NCBI GenBank assembly: GCA_040005635.1
Contig: JBDTYM010000114.1
Coordinates: forward strand, 1-10,241
Source: Dokdonella_A sp040005635
GTDB taxonomy: Bacteria > Pseudomonadota > Gammaproteobacteria > Xanthomonadales > Rhodanobacteraceae
Direction of reading: 5' to 3'
DNA: 10,241 nucleotides
In this document: positions 1-7,304 of the stretch, piece by piece
How the letters are laid out: the number at the start of each line of letters is the position of its first letter
Position numbering within the stretch: the stretch's first letter is position 1
The notes under the pieces: generated by a model
Told to the model about the DNA's origin: nothing
The model's input: only the letters and a program-made list of their open reading frames with translations
The model's database searches: none
Position numbers and translations under genes: made by a program

Positions 1-1
1 G

Positions 2-2380
2 ACCAAGCCTTATCGCGACGAGCAATGGTCTGCGATCGTTGCGCTCGGCCGCGCGGTCGATGCCGACCTCGAACACCTCGACGTGCGCCTGACGATGGGC
101 GGCGAGCCGACCTTCGTCGCGGTCGACGATCCGGAGGGGGCCGAGTGGAATACCGCGGCACTCGGTCCGACCAAGCGGCAGCGTGCGGTCGATGTCTTCG
201 CTGCGTTGAAGGCGAAATATGCGCCGCATGGCCTCGTGCATTTCGGCCAGGGCAAATGGTATCCAGGCGAGCAACTGCCGCGCTGGTCGTTGAACTGCCA
301 CTGGCGCAACGACGGCGAAGCGTGCTGGCGCGACAATGCGCTGATCGCCGACGAGCAACGCGACAACGGCGCCGATGCGGAACAGGCCGGCCGCTTCCTG
401 CGCGCGCTGGCGGCGCGCCTGGGCGTCGACGCCGAACGTGCGTTTGCGGTGTACGAGGATGCCGGCTACTACCTCTGGCGCGAGCAGCGGCTGCCGGCGA
501 ACGTCGATGCGGCCGATTCGCGGCTGCGCGATCCGCTCGAACGTGAGCGCCTGCAGCGCGTGTTCGCCCAAGCGCTCGGCGACGCGGTCGGCCATGTGCT
601 TCCGCTCGCGCGCAAAGACGACAACTGGCGCAGCAGCGCATGGCCGCTGCGCGGCGGTGCGTGCCTGCTGGTGCCCGGCGATTCGCCAATCGGCTACCGG
701 CTGCCGCTGGATTCGCTGCCATGGGCCGCGCCGGCCGAGCAGGCAGTGCTGCACGAGCGCGATCCGTCGCAATCGCTGCCGCCTTTGCCATTGTTCGAAC
801 CGCCCGTGCACCGCGCCGTTGCGGCGCCCGTGCAGAAACTCCCGTTGAAGAAGGGAGCATCGGCGCCCGCGATCATACGCACCGCGCTCTGTGCTCAGGC
901 ACGCGCCGGCACGCTGTATCTGTTCATGCCGCCGCTGGAACGCGCCGAGGACTATCTGGAGCTGGTCGCCGCGATCGAGGCGACGGCGTCCGCACTGGCG
1001 ACGCCGGTGCTGCTCGAAGGCTACGAGCCGCCACGCGATGCACGCTTGTCGGTGTTTCGCGTAACGCCGGATCCTGGCGTGATCGAAGTCAATATCCATC
1101 CGGCGGCGCGCTGGGATGAACTCGTCGAGCGCACCACGCATCTGTACGAAACCGCGCACGCGGCGCGCCTGTCGGCCGAGAAATTCATGGTCGACGGCCG
1201 TCACGTCGGCACCGGCGGCGGCAATCATTTCGTACTCGGTGGGGCGACGCCGAACGATTCCCCGTTCCTGCGCCGGCCGGATCTGCTGCGCAGTCTGCTT
1301 TCATACTGGCTTGCGCATCCGTCATTGTCGTATCTGTTCTCCGGCCTCTTCATCGGACCGACGTCGCAGGCGCCACGCGTCGACGAAGCGCGCAACGATT
1401 CGTTGTACGAACTCGAGCTCGCGTTCCAGCAGTTCCCGCGCAGCGGCGAAGAAGCCGCGCCATGGCTGGTCGATCGTCTGCTGCGCAACCTGCTGATCGA
1501 CGTCACCGGCAATACGCACCGCACCGAGTTCTGCATCGACAAGCTGTTCTCGCCCGATGGCCCGACCGGCCGTCTCGGCCTGGTCGAGCTGCGTGCGTTC
1601 GAGATGCCGCCGCATGCGCGCATGAGCCTGGTGCAGCAGCTGCTGCTGCGCGCGCTGGTCGCGCGCTTCTGGCGTGAACCCTATGCGCCAGTGCGCCTGC
1701 CGCGTTGGGGCAGCGAACTGCACGATCGCTTCCTGCTGCCGCATTTCGTCGCACAGGATTTTGCCGACGTGATTGCCGAAACCTGCGCGGTCGGCTACGC
1801 GCTCGATCCGGCCTGGTTCGCGCCGCACCTGGAATTCCGCTTCCCGAAACTCGGCGATCTCGCCATCGCCGGCATCGAGCTGGAATTGCGTCATGCGTTG
1901 GAACCCTGGCATGTGATGGGCGAGGAGGGCAGTGCGGGCGGCGCGGTGCGCTATGTCGATTCCTCGCTGGAGCGCCTGCAGGTCAAGCTTGGCGGCCTTT
2001 CGCCGGATCGCTACGCGCTCGCCTGCAATGGACGTCGCGTGCCGTTGCGCAGTACCGGCACGGCCGGCGAATACGTCGCCGGCGTGCGCTACCGCGCTTG
2101 GCAGCCGGCCTCGGCCCTGCATCCGATGATCGGCGTGCACGCACCGTTGACGTTCGATCTGGTCGATCTGTGGTCGGGTCGCGCGATCGCCGGTTGCGAA
2201 TACCACGTCGCGCATCCAGGTGGACGCAACTACGCCACATTCCCGGTCAACGCATTCGAAGCCGAGAGCCGCCGGCTCGCGCGCTTCTTCCGCAGCGGGC
2301 ACACGCCGGGGTCGCTCGATCCGATGCCAAGCCAGGACAATCCCGAATTTCCGTTCACGCTGGATCTGCGCAGGCAATGA
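2..2380 (+). CDS. DUF2126 putative amidoligase, C-terminal part (5' end outside the window)
   Basis: The frame is open from base 2, so the gene starts upstream; 792 residues are visible. The first conserved block reads LTMGGEPTFV at about residues 29-38, preceded by in-frame codons, so the GTG at 83 is internal and not a start. The visible part matches DUF2126 (COG4196, named in Pfam as a putative amidoligase). Blocks include TPDPGVIEVN before bases 1108-1120, GTGGGNH at 1208-1228 (residues 403-409), then SPFLRRPDLL, LSYLFSGLFIGPTSQAPR and an E-C-rich segment RTEFCIDKLFSPDG. In glutamine-synthetase-like ligases such Glu/His/Arg-rich blocks bind metal and ATP; the exact residues here are inferred. 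Full-length relatives are about 1100 residues and usually carry an N-terminal transglutaminase-like domain, expected just left of the window. The stop overlaps the next start (ATGA), so the two are probably translationally coupled. Family assignment is firm. The ligase reaction is a family-level prediction and the substrate is unknown. Confidence 0.93.
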   Translation, partial: TKPYRDEQWSAIVALGRAVDADLEHLDVRLTMGGEPTFVAVDDPEGAEWNTAALGPTKRQRAVDVFAALKAKYAPHGLVHFGQGKWYPGEQLPRWSLNCHWRNDGEACWRDNALIADEQRDNGADAEQAGRFLRALAARLGVDAERAFAVYEDAGYYLWREQRLPANVDAADSRLRDPLERERLQRVFAQALGDAVGHVLPLARKDDNWRSSAWPLRGGACLLVPGDSPIGYRLPLDSLPWAAPAEQAVLHERDPSQSLPPLPLFEPPVHRAVAAPVQKLPLKKGASAPAIIRTALCAQARAGTLYLFMPPLERAEDYLELVAAIEATASALATPVLLEGYEPPRDARLSVFRVTPDPGVIEVNIHPAARWDELVERTTHLYETAHAARLSAEKFMVDGRHVGTGGGNHFVLGGATPNDSPFLRRPDLLRSLLSYWLAHPSLSYLFSGLFIGPTSQAPRVDEARNDSLYELELAFQQFPRSGEEAAPWLVDRLLRNLLIDVTGNTHRTEFCIDKLFSPDGPTGRLGLVELRAFEMPPHARMSLVQQLLLRALVARFWREPYAPVRLPRWGSELHDRFLLPHFVAQDFADVIAETCAVGYALDPAWFAPHLEFRFPKLGDLAIAGIELELRHALEPWHVMGEEGSAGGAVRYVDSSLERLQVKLGGLSPDRYALACNGRRVPLRSTGTAGEYVAGVRYRAWQPASALHPMIGVHAPLTFDLVDLWSGRAIAGCEYHVAHPGGRNYATFPVNAFEAESRRLARFFRSGHTPGSLDPMPSQDNPEFPFTLDLRRQ

Positions 2381-4908
2381 CGGCGGAGCTCGAGAACAGG
2401 ATGCAGCCCGCTTCGCCGCTGTTCGCGGACTACGACGCCGATCCGCGCCGCTATCACGAAGCTTTCGATGGCGCCGGCACGATCCGACCGCACTGGCGCG
2501 CGCTGCTCGGCGATCTCGAACGGACGGGTGCTGCGCAAATGCGCCAGCGCCAGCATTTCGTCGCCCGCCAGATTCGCGAGAACGGGGTCACCTACAACAT
2601 CTACGACGATGCGAAGGGTGCCGAGCGCCCGTGGGATCTCGACCTGCTGCCGCACCTGATCGCGGCGGACGAATGGCAATCCGTCGCCGCCGGTGTGGCT
2701 CAGCGGGCATCCCTGCTAGACGCCGTGCTCGCCGATCTCTACGGCGCGCAGGAACTGTTGCGTGAAGGGCTGCTGCCGAGCGATCTGGTCTACGGCCACA
2801 ACGATTTCCTGTGGCCATGTGAACGCATGCAGCCGCCGGGAGGACGCTTCCTGCACGTCTACGCGGCTGATCTCGCACGCGCGCCGGACGGACACTGGTG
2901 GGTGATCGCCGACCGTGCGCAGGCGCCTTCCGGCGCCGGCTATGCGCTCGAAAACCGGCAGATCGTCTCGCGCGCGTTTGCCGAGACTTTTCGCGACCTC
3001 AAGGTGCAGTCGCTCGACGGCTTCTTCCGCAGCTTGCAGGCGATCCTGCAGCGGCTCGCCCCGAGCGAAGGCGCTGCGCCGCTGGCCGTGCTGCTGACAC
3101 CCGGACGCTACAACGAAACGTATTTCGAGCACGTGTATCTCGCGCGTGCGCTCGGCGTGCCGCTGGTCGAAGGCCAGGACCTGACCGTGCGTGGCACCAC
3201 GCTGTTCCTGAAGACCCTCGGTGGTCTGCAGCGCGTGCACGCGATCCTGCGCCGCATCGATGCGGATTTCTGCGACCCGCTGGAACTGCGCGGTGATTCC
3301 GCGCTCGGCGTGGCGGGCCTGCTCGAGGTTGCGCGCGCCGGTCGCGTGCTGATCGCCAACGCGCTCGGCAGTGGCGTGATCGAGTCGCCCGGCCTGCTCG
3401 GTTTTCTGCCGCGCGTCAGCGAGCGCCTGCTTGGCGAACCGCTGTTGCTGCCGACGGTCGCGACCTGGTGGTGCGGCGAAGCGCCGGCCTGCGCCGAGGT
3501 GCTGGAAAATATCGATCGCCTGGTGATCAAGCCGGCGTTTCCGTCGCAGCGTTTCGATCCGGTGTTCGGGCCGACGCTCAGCCGCAGCCGTCGTGCCGAT
3601 CTGCGCGCGCGCATTGCCGCGCGACCGCAGGCATATGTCGCGCAGGAGCTCATCGACATCTCGCAGGCGCCGGTCTGGCAGCGCGGTGCAGCGGCCGGCA
3701 AACTGGCGCCGCGCGCAGTCAGCACACGCGTTTATGCGGTTGCGACCGAGCACGGCTACAGCGTGATGCCGGGCGGCCTGACCCGGGTTGCGGCCAAGTC
3801 GGGCGCCTTGGTCGTGTCGATGCAGCGTGGCGGCGGCAGCAAGGACACCTGGGTGCTCGCCGATGCCGCCGTCGATGCCGCTGACGCACAGCGGCGCGCG
3901 CTCGGCGTGCGCGATGTCGTGCGCCGCGATGCGTTCCTGCCCTCGCGCCTGGTGGAGAACCTGTTCTGGCTCGGCCGCTACTCCGAACGCAGCGACAACA
4001 TCACGCGTTTGCTGCGCGTGTTGCTGGCGCGCTACATCGATGGCGGCAGCAGTGCGCCGGCACTGGCCAGCGCGCTCGAAGTCTGCCGTGTGCTGGAACT
4101 GACGCCGCCCAAGCTCGCCTTGAAGAACGCGCTGCTCGCCGCAGTCACCGGCAGTGCCGGCGGCGGTCTGCGCGATACGCTGGAGCGCCTGTTCTGGGCA
4201 GCGACGCAGGTACGCGGACGTTTGTCGCAGGAGAACTGGCGCGGCATCGTCGAACTGCAGCGTGAAGCGACCGCGCTGGCGCAGCAGTCGCCGGATGTCG
4301 GCGACGCGATGGAATTCCTCAATCGTTTGCTGATGTCGGTATCAGCGCTGTCGGGCTTCGCGCTGGACGATATGACGCATGACGAGGGCTGGCGTTTCCT
4401 GGTGATCGGCCGCCGCCTGGAGCGCTTGCAGTTCCTTGCCGATGTCGTCGCGGTGGTTTTGCGCGATCTTGCCGGAAGCGAGCGCGCGCGCGACGAAACG
4501 GCAACGCTCGACTGGCTGCTCGAACTTGCCGACAGCATCATCACCTACCGCATGCGTTACCTGTCCGCGCCGCAACTGATTCCGGCACTCGACCTCGTGC
4601 TGTTCGATGACGCCAATCCACATGCGGTGCTGTTCCAGGTACGCGAGCTGGTGCGCGAGCTGGCGATGATCGCCGACGATGAGGGCGAGGCGGCCACGCT
4701 AGTCCGTGTCGACCAGAATCTGGTTGCCTGCGATCTCGGTGCACTGGAAGACTCGCTGCTCGGTGAAGCCGGTCGTCGCGACGCGCTGGCCGGCATCGCC
4801 GATCTGCTCAGCGCGACCGCCGCTGCCGCGCGCGAAGTATCCGATCGGCTTGCCGCGCGCCATTTCGCGCACGTCGACGACATCAGCCAGCCGACGATTT
4901 CCACCTGA
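2377..4908 (+). CDS. Circularly permuted ATP-grasp (type 2) / alpha-E domain (DUF403) fusion protein
   Basis: This 843-residue protein joins two families often encoded separately. Residues about 60-510 are the circularly permuted ATP-grasp domain (COG2308, DUF404/407). Visible blocks are GVTYNIYDD from residue 70, LLTPGRYNETYFEHVYLA, DRLVIKPAF at 380-388 (a likely ATP-binding lysine), PQAYVAQE at 417-424 and GYSVMPGGLTRV from about 460, followed by QRGGGSKDTWVLAD. Residues about 521-835 are the all-helical alpha-E domain (COG2307), beginning LPSRLVENLFWLGRYSER. ATP-grasp enzymes join a carboxylate to an amine through an acyl-phosphate, so an amide or peptide ligase is predicted. The alpha-E domain is thought to be an accessory partner. 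The chosen ATG overlaps the DUF2126 stop by 4 bp. Its Shine-Dalgarno is poor (AGG only 2 nt away), and an ATG at 2401 with GGAG 12 nt upstream would give 835 residues. No signal peptide is seen, so it is probably cytoplasmic. Confidence 0.94.
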   Translation: MTAELENRMQPASPLFADYDADPRRYHEAFDGAGTIRPHWRALLGDLERTGAAQMRQRQHFVARQIRENGVTYNIYDDAKGAERPWDLDLLPHLIAADEWQSVAAGVAQRASLLDAVLADLYGAQELLREGLLPSDLVYGHNDFLWPCERMQPPGGRFLHVYAADLARAPDGHWWVIADRAQAPSGAGYALENRQIVSRAFAETFRDLKVQSLDGFFRSLQAILQRLAPSEGAAPLAVLLTPGRYNETYFEHVYLARALGVPLVEGQDLTVRGTTLFLKTLGGLQRVHAILRRIDADFCDPLELRGDSALGVAGLLEVARAGRVLIANALGSGVIESPGLLGFLPRVSERLLGEPLLLPTVATWWCGEAPACAEVLENIDRLVIKPAFPSQRFDPVFGPTLSRSRRADLRARIAARPQAYVAQELIDISQAPVWQRGAAAGKLAPRAVSTRVYAVATEHGYSVMPGGLTRVAAKSGALVVSMQRGGGSKDTWVLADAAVDAADAQRRALGVRDVVRRDAFLPSRLVENLFWLGRYSERSDNITRLLRVLLARYIDGGSSAPALASALEVCRVLELTPPKLALKNALLAAVTGSAGGGLRDTLERLFWAATQVRGRLSQENWRGIVELQREATALAQQSPDVGDAMEFLNRLLMSVSALSGFALDDMTHDEGWRFLVIGRRLERLQFLADVVAVVLRDLAGSERARDETATLDWLLELADSIITYRMRYLSAPQLIPALDLVLFDDANPHAVLFQVRELVRELAMIADDEGEAATLVRVDQNLVACDLGALEDSLLGEAGRRDALAGIADLLSATAAAAREVSDRLAARHFAHVDDISQPTIST

Positions 4909-4949
4909 TGCGCGGCCCACTGCAAGCATTCATGACGATCAAAGTCGCT

Positions 4950-4973
4950 CCTGCGGATTCGCTCTCCCGCAGG
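4950..4973 (+). other. Intergenic inverted repeat, 7-bp stem
   Basis: CCTGCGG at 4950-4956 is repeated inverted as CCGCAGG at 4967-4973, with a 10-nt loop. It lies in the 136-bp gap between the ATP-grasp and transglutaminase genes. There is no T-run after the second arm, so an intrinsic terminator is not well supported; an attenuator, an mRNA-stability element or chance in GC-rich DNA are the alternatives. Confidence 0.3.
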
Positions 4974-5007
4974 CTCCTCGGCAAGAGTGAGTCATCCAGC
5001 ACGTCGA

Positions 5008-5029
5008 GACCGGGCGGAGCCTGCCGGTC
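5008..5029 (+). other. Intergenic inverted repeat, 6-bp stem, just upstream of the transglutaminase start
   Basis: GACCGG at 5008-5013 pairs with CCGGTC at 5024-5029 around a 10-nt loop. The second arm ends 15 nt before the ATG at 5045, so a folded mRNA would sit next to the weak ribosome site (GGTG at 5034-5037). A role in translation control is possible, but a 6-bp stem in GC-rich DNA may be chance. Confidence 0.22.
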
Positions 5030-5044
5030 GAACGGTGCGAATCG

Positions 5045-5977
5045 ATGAATACGGCCACGCCTCGCATCCGCTATGAAGTCACCCACGCCACCCGCTACCG
5101 CTACGAGGACTCGGTGTCGCGCTCGCAGCAGCTGCTGCATCTGACGCCGCGCGTGCATCCGCGCCAGCAGTGTCTCGATCACGCGATCGAAATCGAACCG
5201 ACCCCCGCGCGCCGCTTCGACCGCAGCGACAGCTTCGGCAATCCGGTCAGCGTGCTCGAATTCGATCGCCCGCATCGCGCACTCGCGATCACTTCGAAAA
5301 TGCTCATCGAAGTCTCGCCGCAGCCGCTGCTGGATCTGCTTTCTTCGCCGCGCTGGAGCGACGTCGTCGACGGATTCGGCTATCGCGCCGCGCGCGTACT
5401 CGATGCGGCGACGCTGGATGCAAGCCGTTACCGCTTCGAGTCGCCGTTCGTGCGCATCAAGAGCCCGTTCGCCGACTACGCACGCGATTGCTTCGTACCG
5501 GGCCGGCCGTTGCTCGCCGCCGCGCAGGCCTTGCTGGAAAAGATCCATCGCGAGTTCACCTTCGATGCGGACGCCACGCATATCGCGACGCCGCTTCTCG
5601 ACGTGCTTGCGAACAAGCGCGGTGTCTGCCAGGACTATGCGCATCTGATGCTGGCCTGCCTGCGCTCGCTCGGCCTGTCTGCGCGCTACGTCAGCGGCTA
5701 TCTACTGACGCGACCACCGCCGGGTCGGCTGCGTCTGGTCGGCGCGGATGCGTCGCACGCCTGGATTTCACTGTACTGCCCGACGCTTGGCTGGGTCGAC
5801 TTCGATCCGACCAACAAGATGCGGCCGGACACCGAGCACATCACGATCGCCTGGGGCCGCGACTTCGGCGACGTCTCGCCGCAGCGTGGCGCGATCCTCG
5901 GCAGTGGCGCGCATGAGCTCGAAGTGAAGGTGACGGTGACGCCCGCAGGTGCGCTGCAGAACGCGAGCACAGGCTAG
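5045..5977 (+). CDS. Transglutaminase-like cysteine protein with bacterial transglutaminase N-terminal domain
   Basis: This 310-residue protein belongs to the COG1305 family. Residues about 8-90 form the beta-rich bacterial transglutaminase N-terminal domain (YEVTHATRYRYEDSVSRSQQ, then DSFGNPVSVLEFD). The papain-like transglutaminase core follows at about 155-258, with the whole triad visible: Cys195 in GVCQDYAHL, His238 in DASHAW and Asp254 in FDPTN. The enzyme should therefore be active as a thiol peptidase or amide transferase. Bacterial members are generally thought to cleave or rearrange amide bonds rather than cross-link proteins. No signal peptide or membrane helix is seen. It follows the ATP-grasp/alpha-E gene by 136 bp, and this pairing recurs in many proteobacteria, which suggests that it trims or transfers the product of the two ligase-type enzymes. 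The ribosome site is weak (GGTG, 7 nt before ATG). Family and triad are certain; the substrate is unknown. Confidence 0.94.
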   Translation: MNTATPRIRYEVTHATRYRYEDSVSRSQQLLHLTPRVHPRQQCLDHAIEIEPTPARRFDRSDSFGNPVSVLEFDRPHRALAITSKMLIEVSPQPLLDLLSSPRWSDVVDGFGYRAARVLDAATLDASRYRFESPFVRIKSPFADYARDCFVPGRPLLAAAQALLEKIHREFTFDADATHIATPLLDVLANKRGVCQDYAHLMLACLRSLGLSARYVSGYLLTRPPPGRLRLVGADASHAWISLYCPTLGWVDFDPTNKMRPDTEHITIAWGRDFGDVSPQRGAILGSGAHELEVKVTVTPAGALQNASTG

Positions 5978-6001
5978 CCCTCATCGGATGCCACACACGC
6001 T

Positions 6002-6034
6002 GTCCGCGCGGACGCACAGCCTGTCCGATCGGAC
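6002..6034. promoter_or_regulatory. Two tandem 12-bp palindromes, probable regulator (enhancer-type) binding sites
   Basis: GTCCGCGCGGAC (6002-6013) and GTCCGATCGGAC (6023-6034) are both perfect palindromes of the form GTCCG-NN-CGGAC. The similarity extends outward: CTGTCCG-NN-CGGACGC is shared, 14 of 16 bases identical. Their centres are exactly 21 bp apart, two helical turns, so two dimers would bind the same DNA face. They lie about 107 and 128 bp upstream of the start point expected from the sigma-54 element at 6110-6125, the usual place for enhancer-binding-protein sites. The regulator is not identified; a TetR-type repressor site is an alternative reading. No regulator gene lies in the window. 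Confidence 0.6.
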
Positions 6035-6109
6035 GCCGAATTGCGCATCGACGCGCGCCGACAAGCCCCGGAATCGTGGCGGGACGCCAACTTGCCGAAG
6101 TCCTGCGCT

Positions 6110-6125
6110 TGGCACGTTGAGTGCA
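6110..6125 (+). promoter_or_regulatory. Sigma-54 (RpoN) -24/-12 promoter for the dipeptidase gene
   Basis: The sequence TGGCACG-N4-GTGCA differs from the sigma-54 consensus TGGCACG-N4-TTGCA at one base. The invariant GG (6111-6112) and GC (6123-6124) have the required 12-bp spacing, and the base before the element is T, as preferred. Transcription would start near 6136, giving a leader of about 30 nt that contains the ribosome site of the dipeptidase gene. The element is intergenic, correctly oriented and preceded by paired palindromes at enhancer distance. This is motif evidence only. Confidence 0.6.
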
Positions 6126-6154
6126 GAAACACGCAGCTTGCGACCACTTGCAGC

Positions 6155-6158
6155 GAGG
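6155..6158 (+). promoter_or_regulatory. Ribosome binding site deciding the dipeptidase start
   Basis: GAGG lies 7 nt before the ATG at 6166. It supports that ATG over the in-frame GTG at 6121, which would overlap the sigma-54 element and put 15 residues ahead of the Tat signal. Confidence 0.65.
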
Positions 6159-6165
6159 CTGGACC

Positions 6166-7290
6166 ATGCATCATTTCGAAAACCGCCGCCGCCTGCTCAA
6201 GGCTTCAGCCGCCGTGCTGGCGACGTCGCTGCTGCCGTCGTCGCGGCTGTGGGCGACGTCCGATCCCGACGCGTCGCGCCTGTATCGGTCAGCGATCGTG
6301 ATCGATGGCAATCTTGTCCCGCCGATCGATCCCGATGCACCGCTGGACGCGGCGACCGTGAAGGCAATCAAGTCGTCCGGCCTGACGGCGATCAAGGCGA
6401 CGATCGGTGGCAGCGGCGACGATTTCGCGACGACCTCGGAGGACATGGCCGCCTTCGATCGTGCAATCTCGATGAATCCCAATCTGCTGATGCAGATCCG
6501 CAGCGCAGCCGACTTCGACGTAGCCAAGAAAAGCGGTCGGCTTGGCATCATCTATTCGTTCGAAGGCGTCAACATGCTCGACGGCAAGCTCGAGCGAATC
6601 GATGAATTCAGCGGTCGTGGTATTCGCGTGATGCAGCTCTGTTACAACAAGACCTCACCGTTCGCGTCCGGCGTGCTGTCGACGCAGCCTTCGCCCGGGT
6701 TGACCGCCCTCGGTCGCGATGCGATCGCACGCATGAACGCGCTCGGCGTCAGCCTTGATCTGAGTCATGCCGACGAAAAATCGACGCTCGATGCGATCGC
6801 GGTTTCGAGCAGGCCGGTACTCGTCACGCATGCCGGCTGCGATGCGGTGCACGCGCATCCGCGCAACAAGAGCGATGCCGTGCTGCGCGCCGTCGCCGCG
6901 AAAGACGGCGTCGTCGGCATCTACGAGCTGAGCTTCCTCGTGCAAAGTCCGGCGCAACCCAAGCTCGACGATTATCTCGCGCACTTGGCGCATGCATTGA
7001 AGGTTTGCGGCGAGGATCACGTCGGTATCGGCAGCGATGCGTTGCTGATGCCGTTCGACACGTCGCGCGAAAGCATGGCAGCGTGGAACAAGGACATCGC
7101 CGCGCGCAAGGCGAGCGGCGTCGGCGCGCCCGGCGAGGGACCGCCGCCATTCGTGATCGGATTGAATCGCCCGGATCGCAGCGCGATCATCGCCGCCGCC
7201 CTGACCAGGCGCGGCTACTCCGACGGCGTCGTCGAGAAGGTGCTCGGTGCGAATTTCCAGCGCGTGTTCACGCAGACATGGCGGACTTGA
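6166..7290 (+). CDS. Tat-exported M19-family (renal/membrane dipeptidase-like) metallopeptidase with altered HxD motif
   Basis: This 374-residue protein begins with a Tat-type signal: NRRRLLK at residues 6-12, a hydrophobic stretch at 13-23 and a probable cleavage after LWA (residue 30). It should therefore be exported folded to the periplasm. The rest is an M19 barrel. Aligned from memory with human renal dipeptidase, Glu133 (SFEG), His201 (DLSHADE), His222 (VTHAGCD), Arg233 (HPRNK) and Asp291 (GIGSDA) match Glu125, His198, His219, Arg230 and Asp288. The family HxD motif that holds the second zinc should be at residues 49-51, but the text is DGNLV, so both ligands are replaced (Asn49, Val51). 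The family hydrolyses dipeptides, often with a D-residue at the C-terminal side. Activity here may use one metal or differ. Some bacterial Tat-exported relatives appear to share this loss, so it is probably a subgroup trait. It is likely a single-gene sigma-54-controlled unit. Confidence 0.9.
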   Translation: MHHFENRRRLLKASAAVLATSLLPSSRLWATSDPDASRLYRSAIVIDGNLVPPIDPDAPLDAATVKAIKSSGLTAIKATIGGSGDDFATTSEDMAAFDRAISMNPNLLMQIRSAADFDVAKKSGRLGIIYSFEGVNMLDGKLERIDEFSGRGIRVMQLCYNKTSPFASGVLSTQPSPGLTALGRDAIARMNALGVSLDLSHADEKSTLDAIAVSSRPVLVTHAGCDAVHAHPRNKSDAVLRAVAAKDGVVGIYELSFLVQSPAQPKLDDYLAHLAHALKVCGEDHVGIGSDALLMPFDTSRESMAAWNKDIAARKASGVGAPGEGPPPFVIGLNRPDRSAIIAAALTRRGYSDGVVEKVLGANFQRVFTQTWRT

Positions 7291-7304
7291 GCGGCTGGCT
7301 CAGG
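7286..7304. terminator. Small stem-loop joining the two convergent stop codons
   Basis: TGAGC (7288-7292) and GCTCA (7298-7302) pair around a 5-nt loop, and on the + strand RNA the stem extends by a U-G and a C-G pair. The outer bases of the core stem are the TGA of the dipeptidase and the reversed TGA of the serine protease. It is the only hairpin I see at this convergent junction. It is short and has no T-run, so termination is a weak inference. Confidence 0.25.

Noticed and set aside
1705..2376. Open frame continuing upstream of the ATP-grasp gene, which would add over 200 residues
   Set aside because: It overlaps conserved DUF2126 coding sequence, its translation is arginine-rich shadow text, and homology begins just after 2377.
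2716..3753. 345-codon minus-strand open frame inside the ATP-grasp gene
   Set aside because: It is antisense to clearly conserved ATP-grasp coding sequence. Long antisense frames are common in GC-rich genes, and its product shows no recognisable domain.
4883..5644. 253-codon minus-strand open frame across the transglutaminase gene
   Set aside because: It lies antisense to the transglutaminase N-domain and catalytic region, with shadow-like composition and no recognisable motifs.
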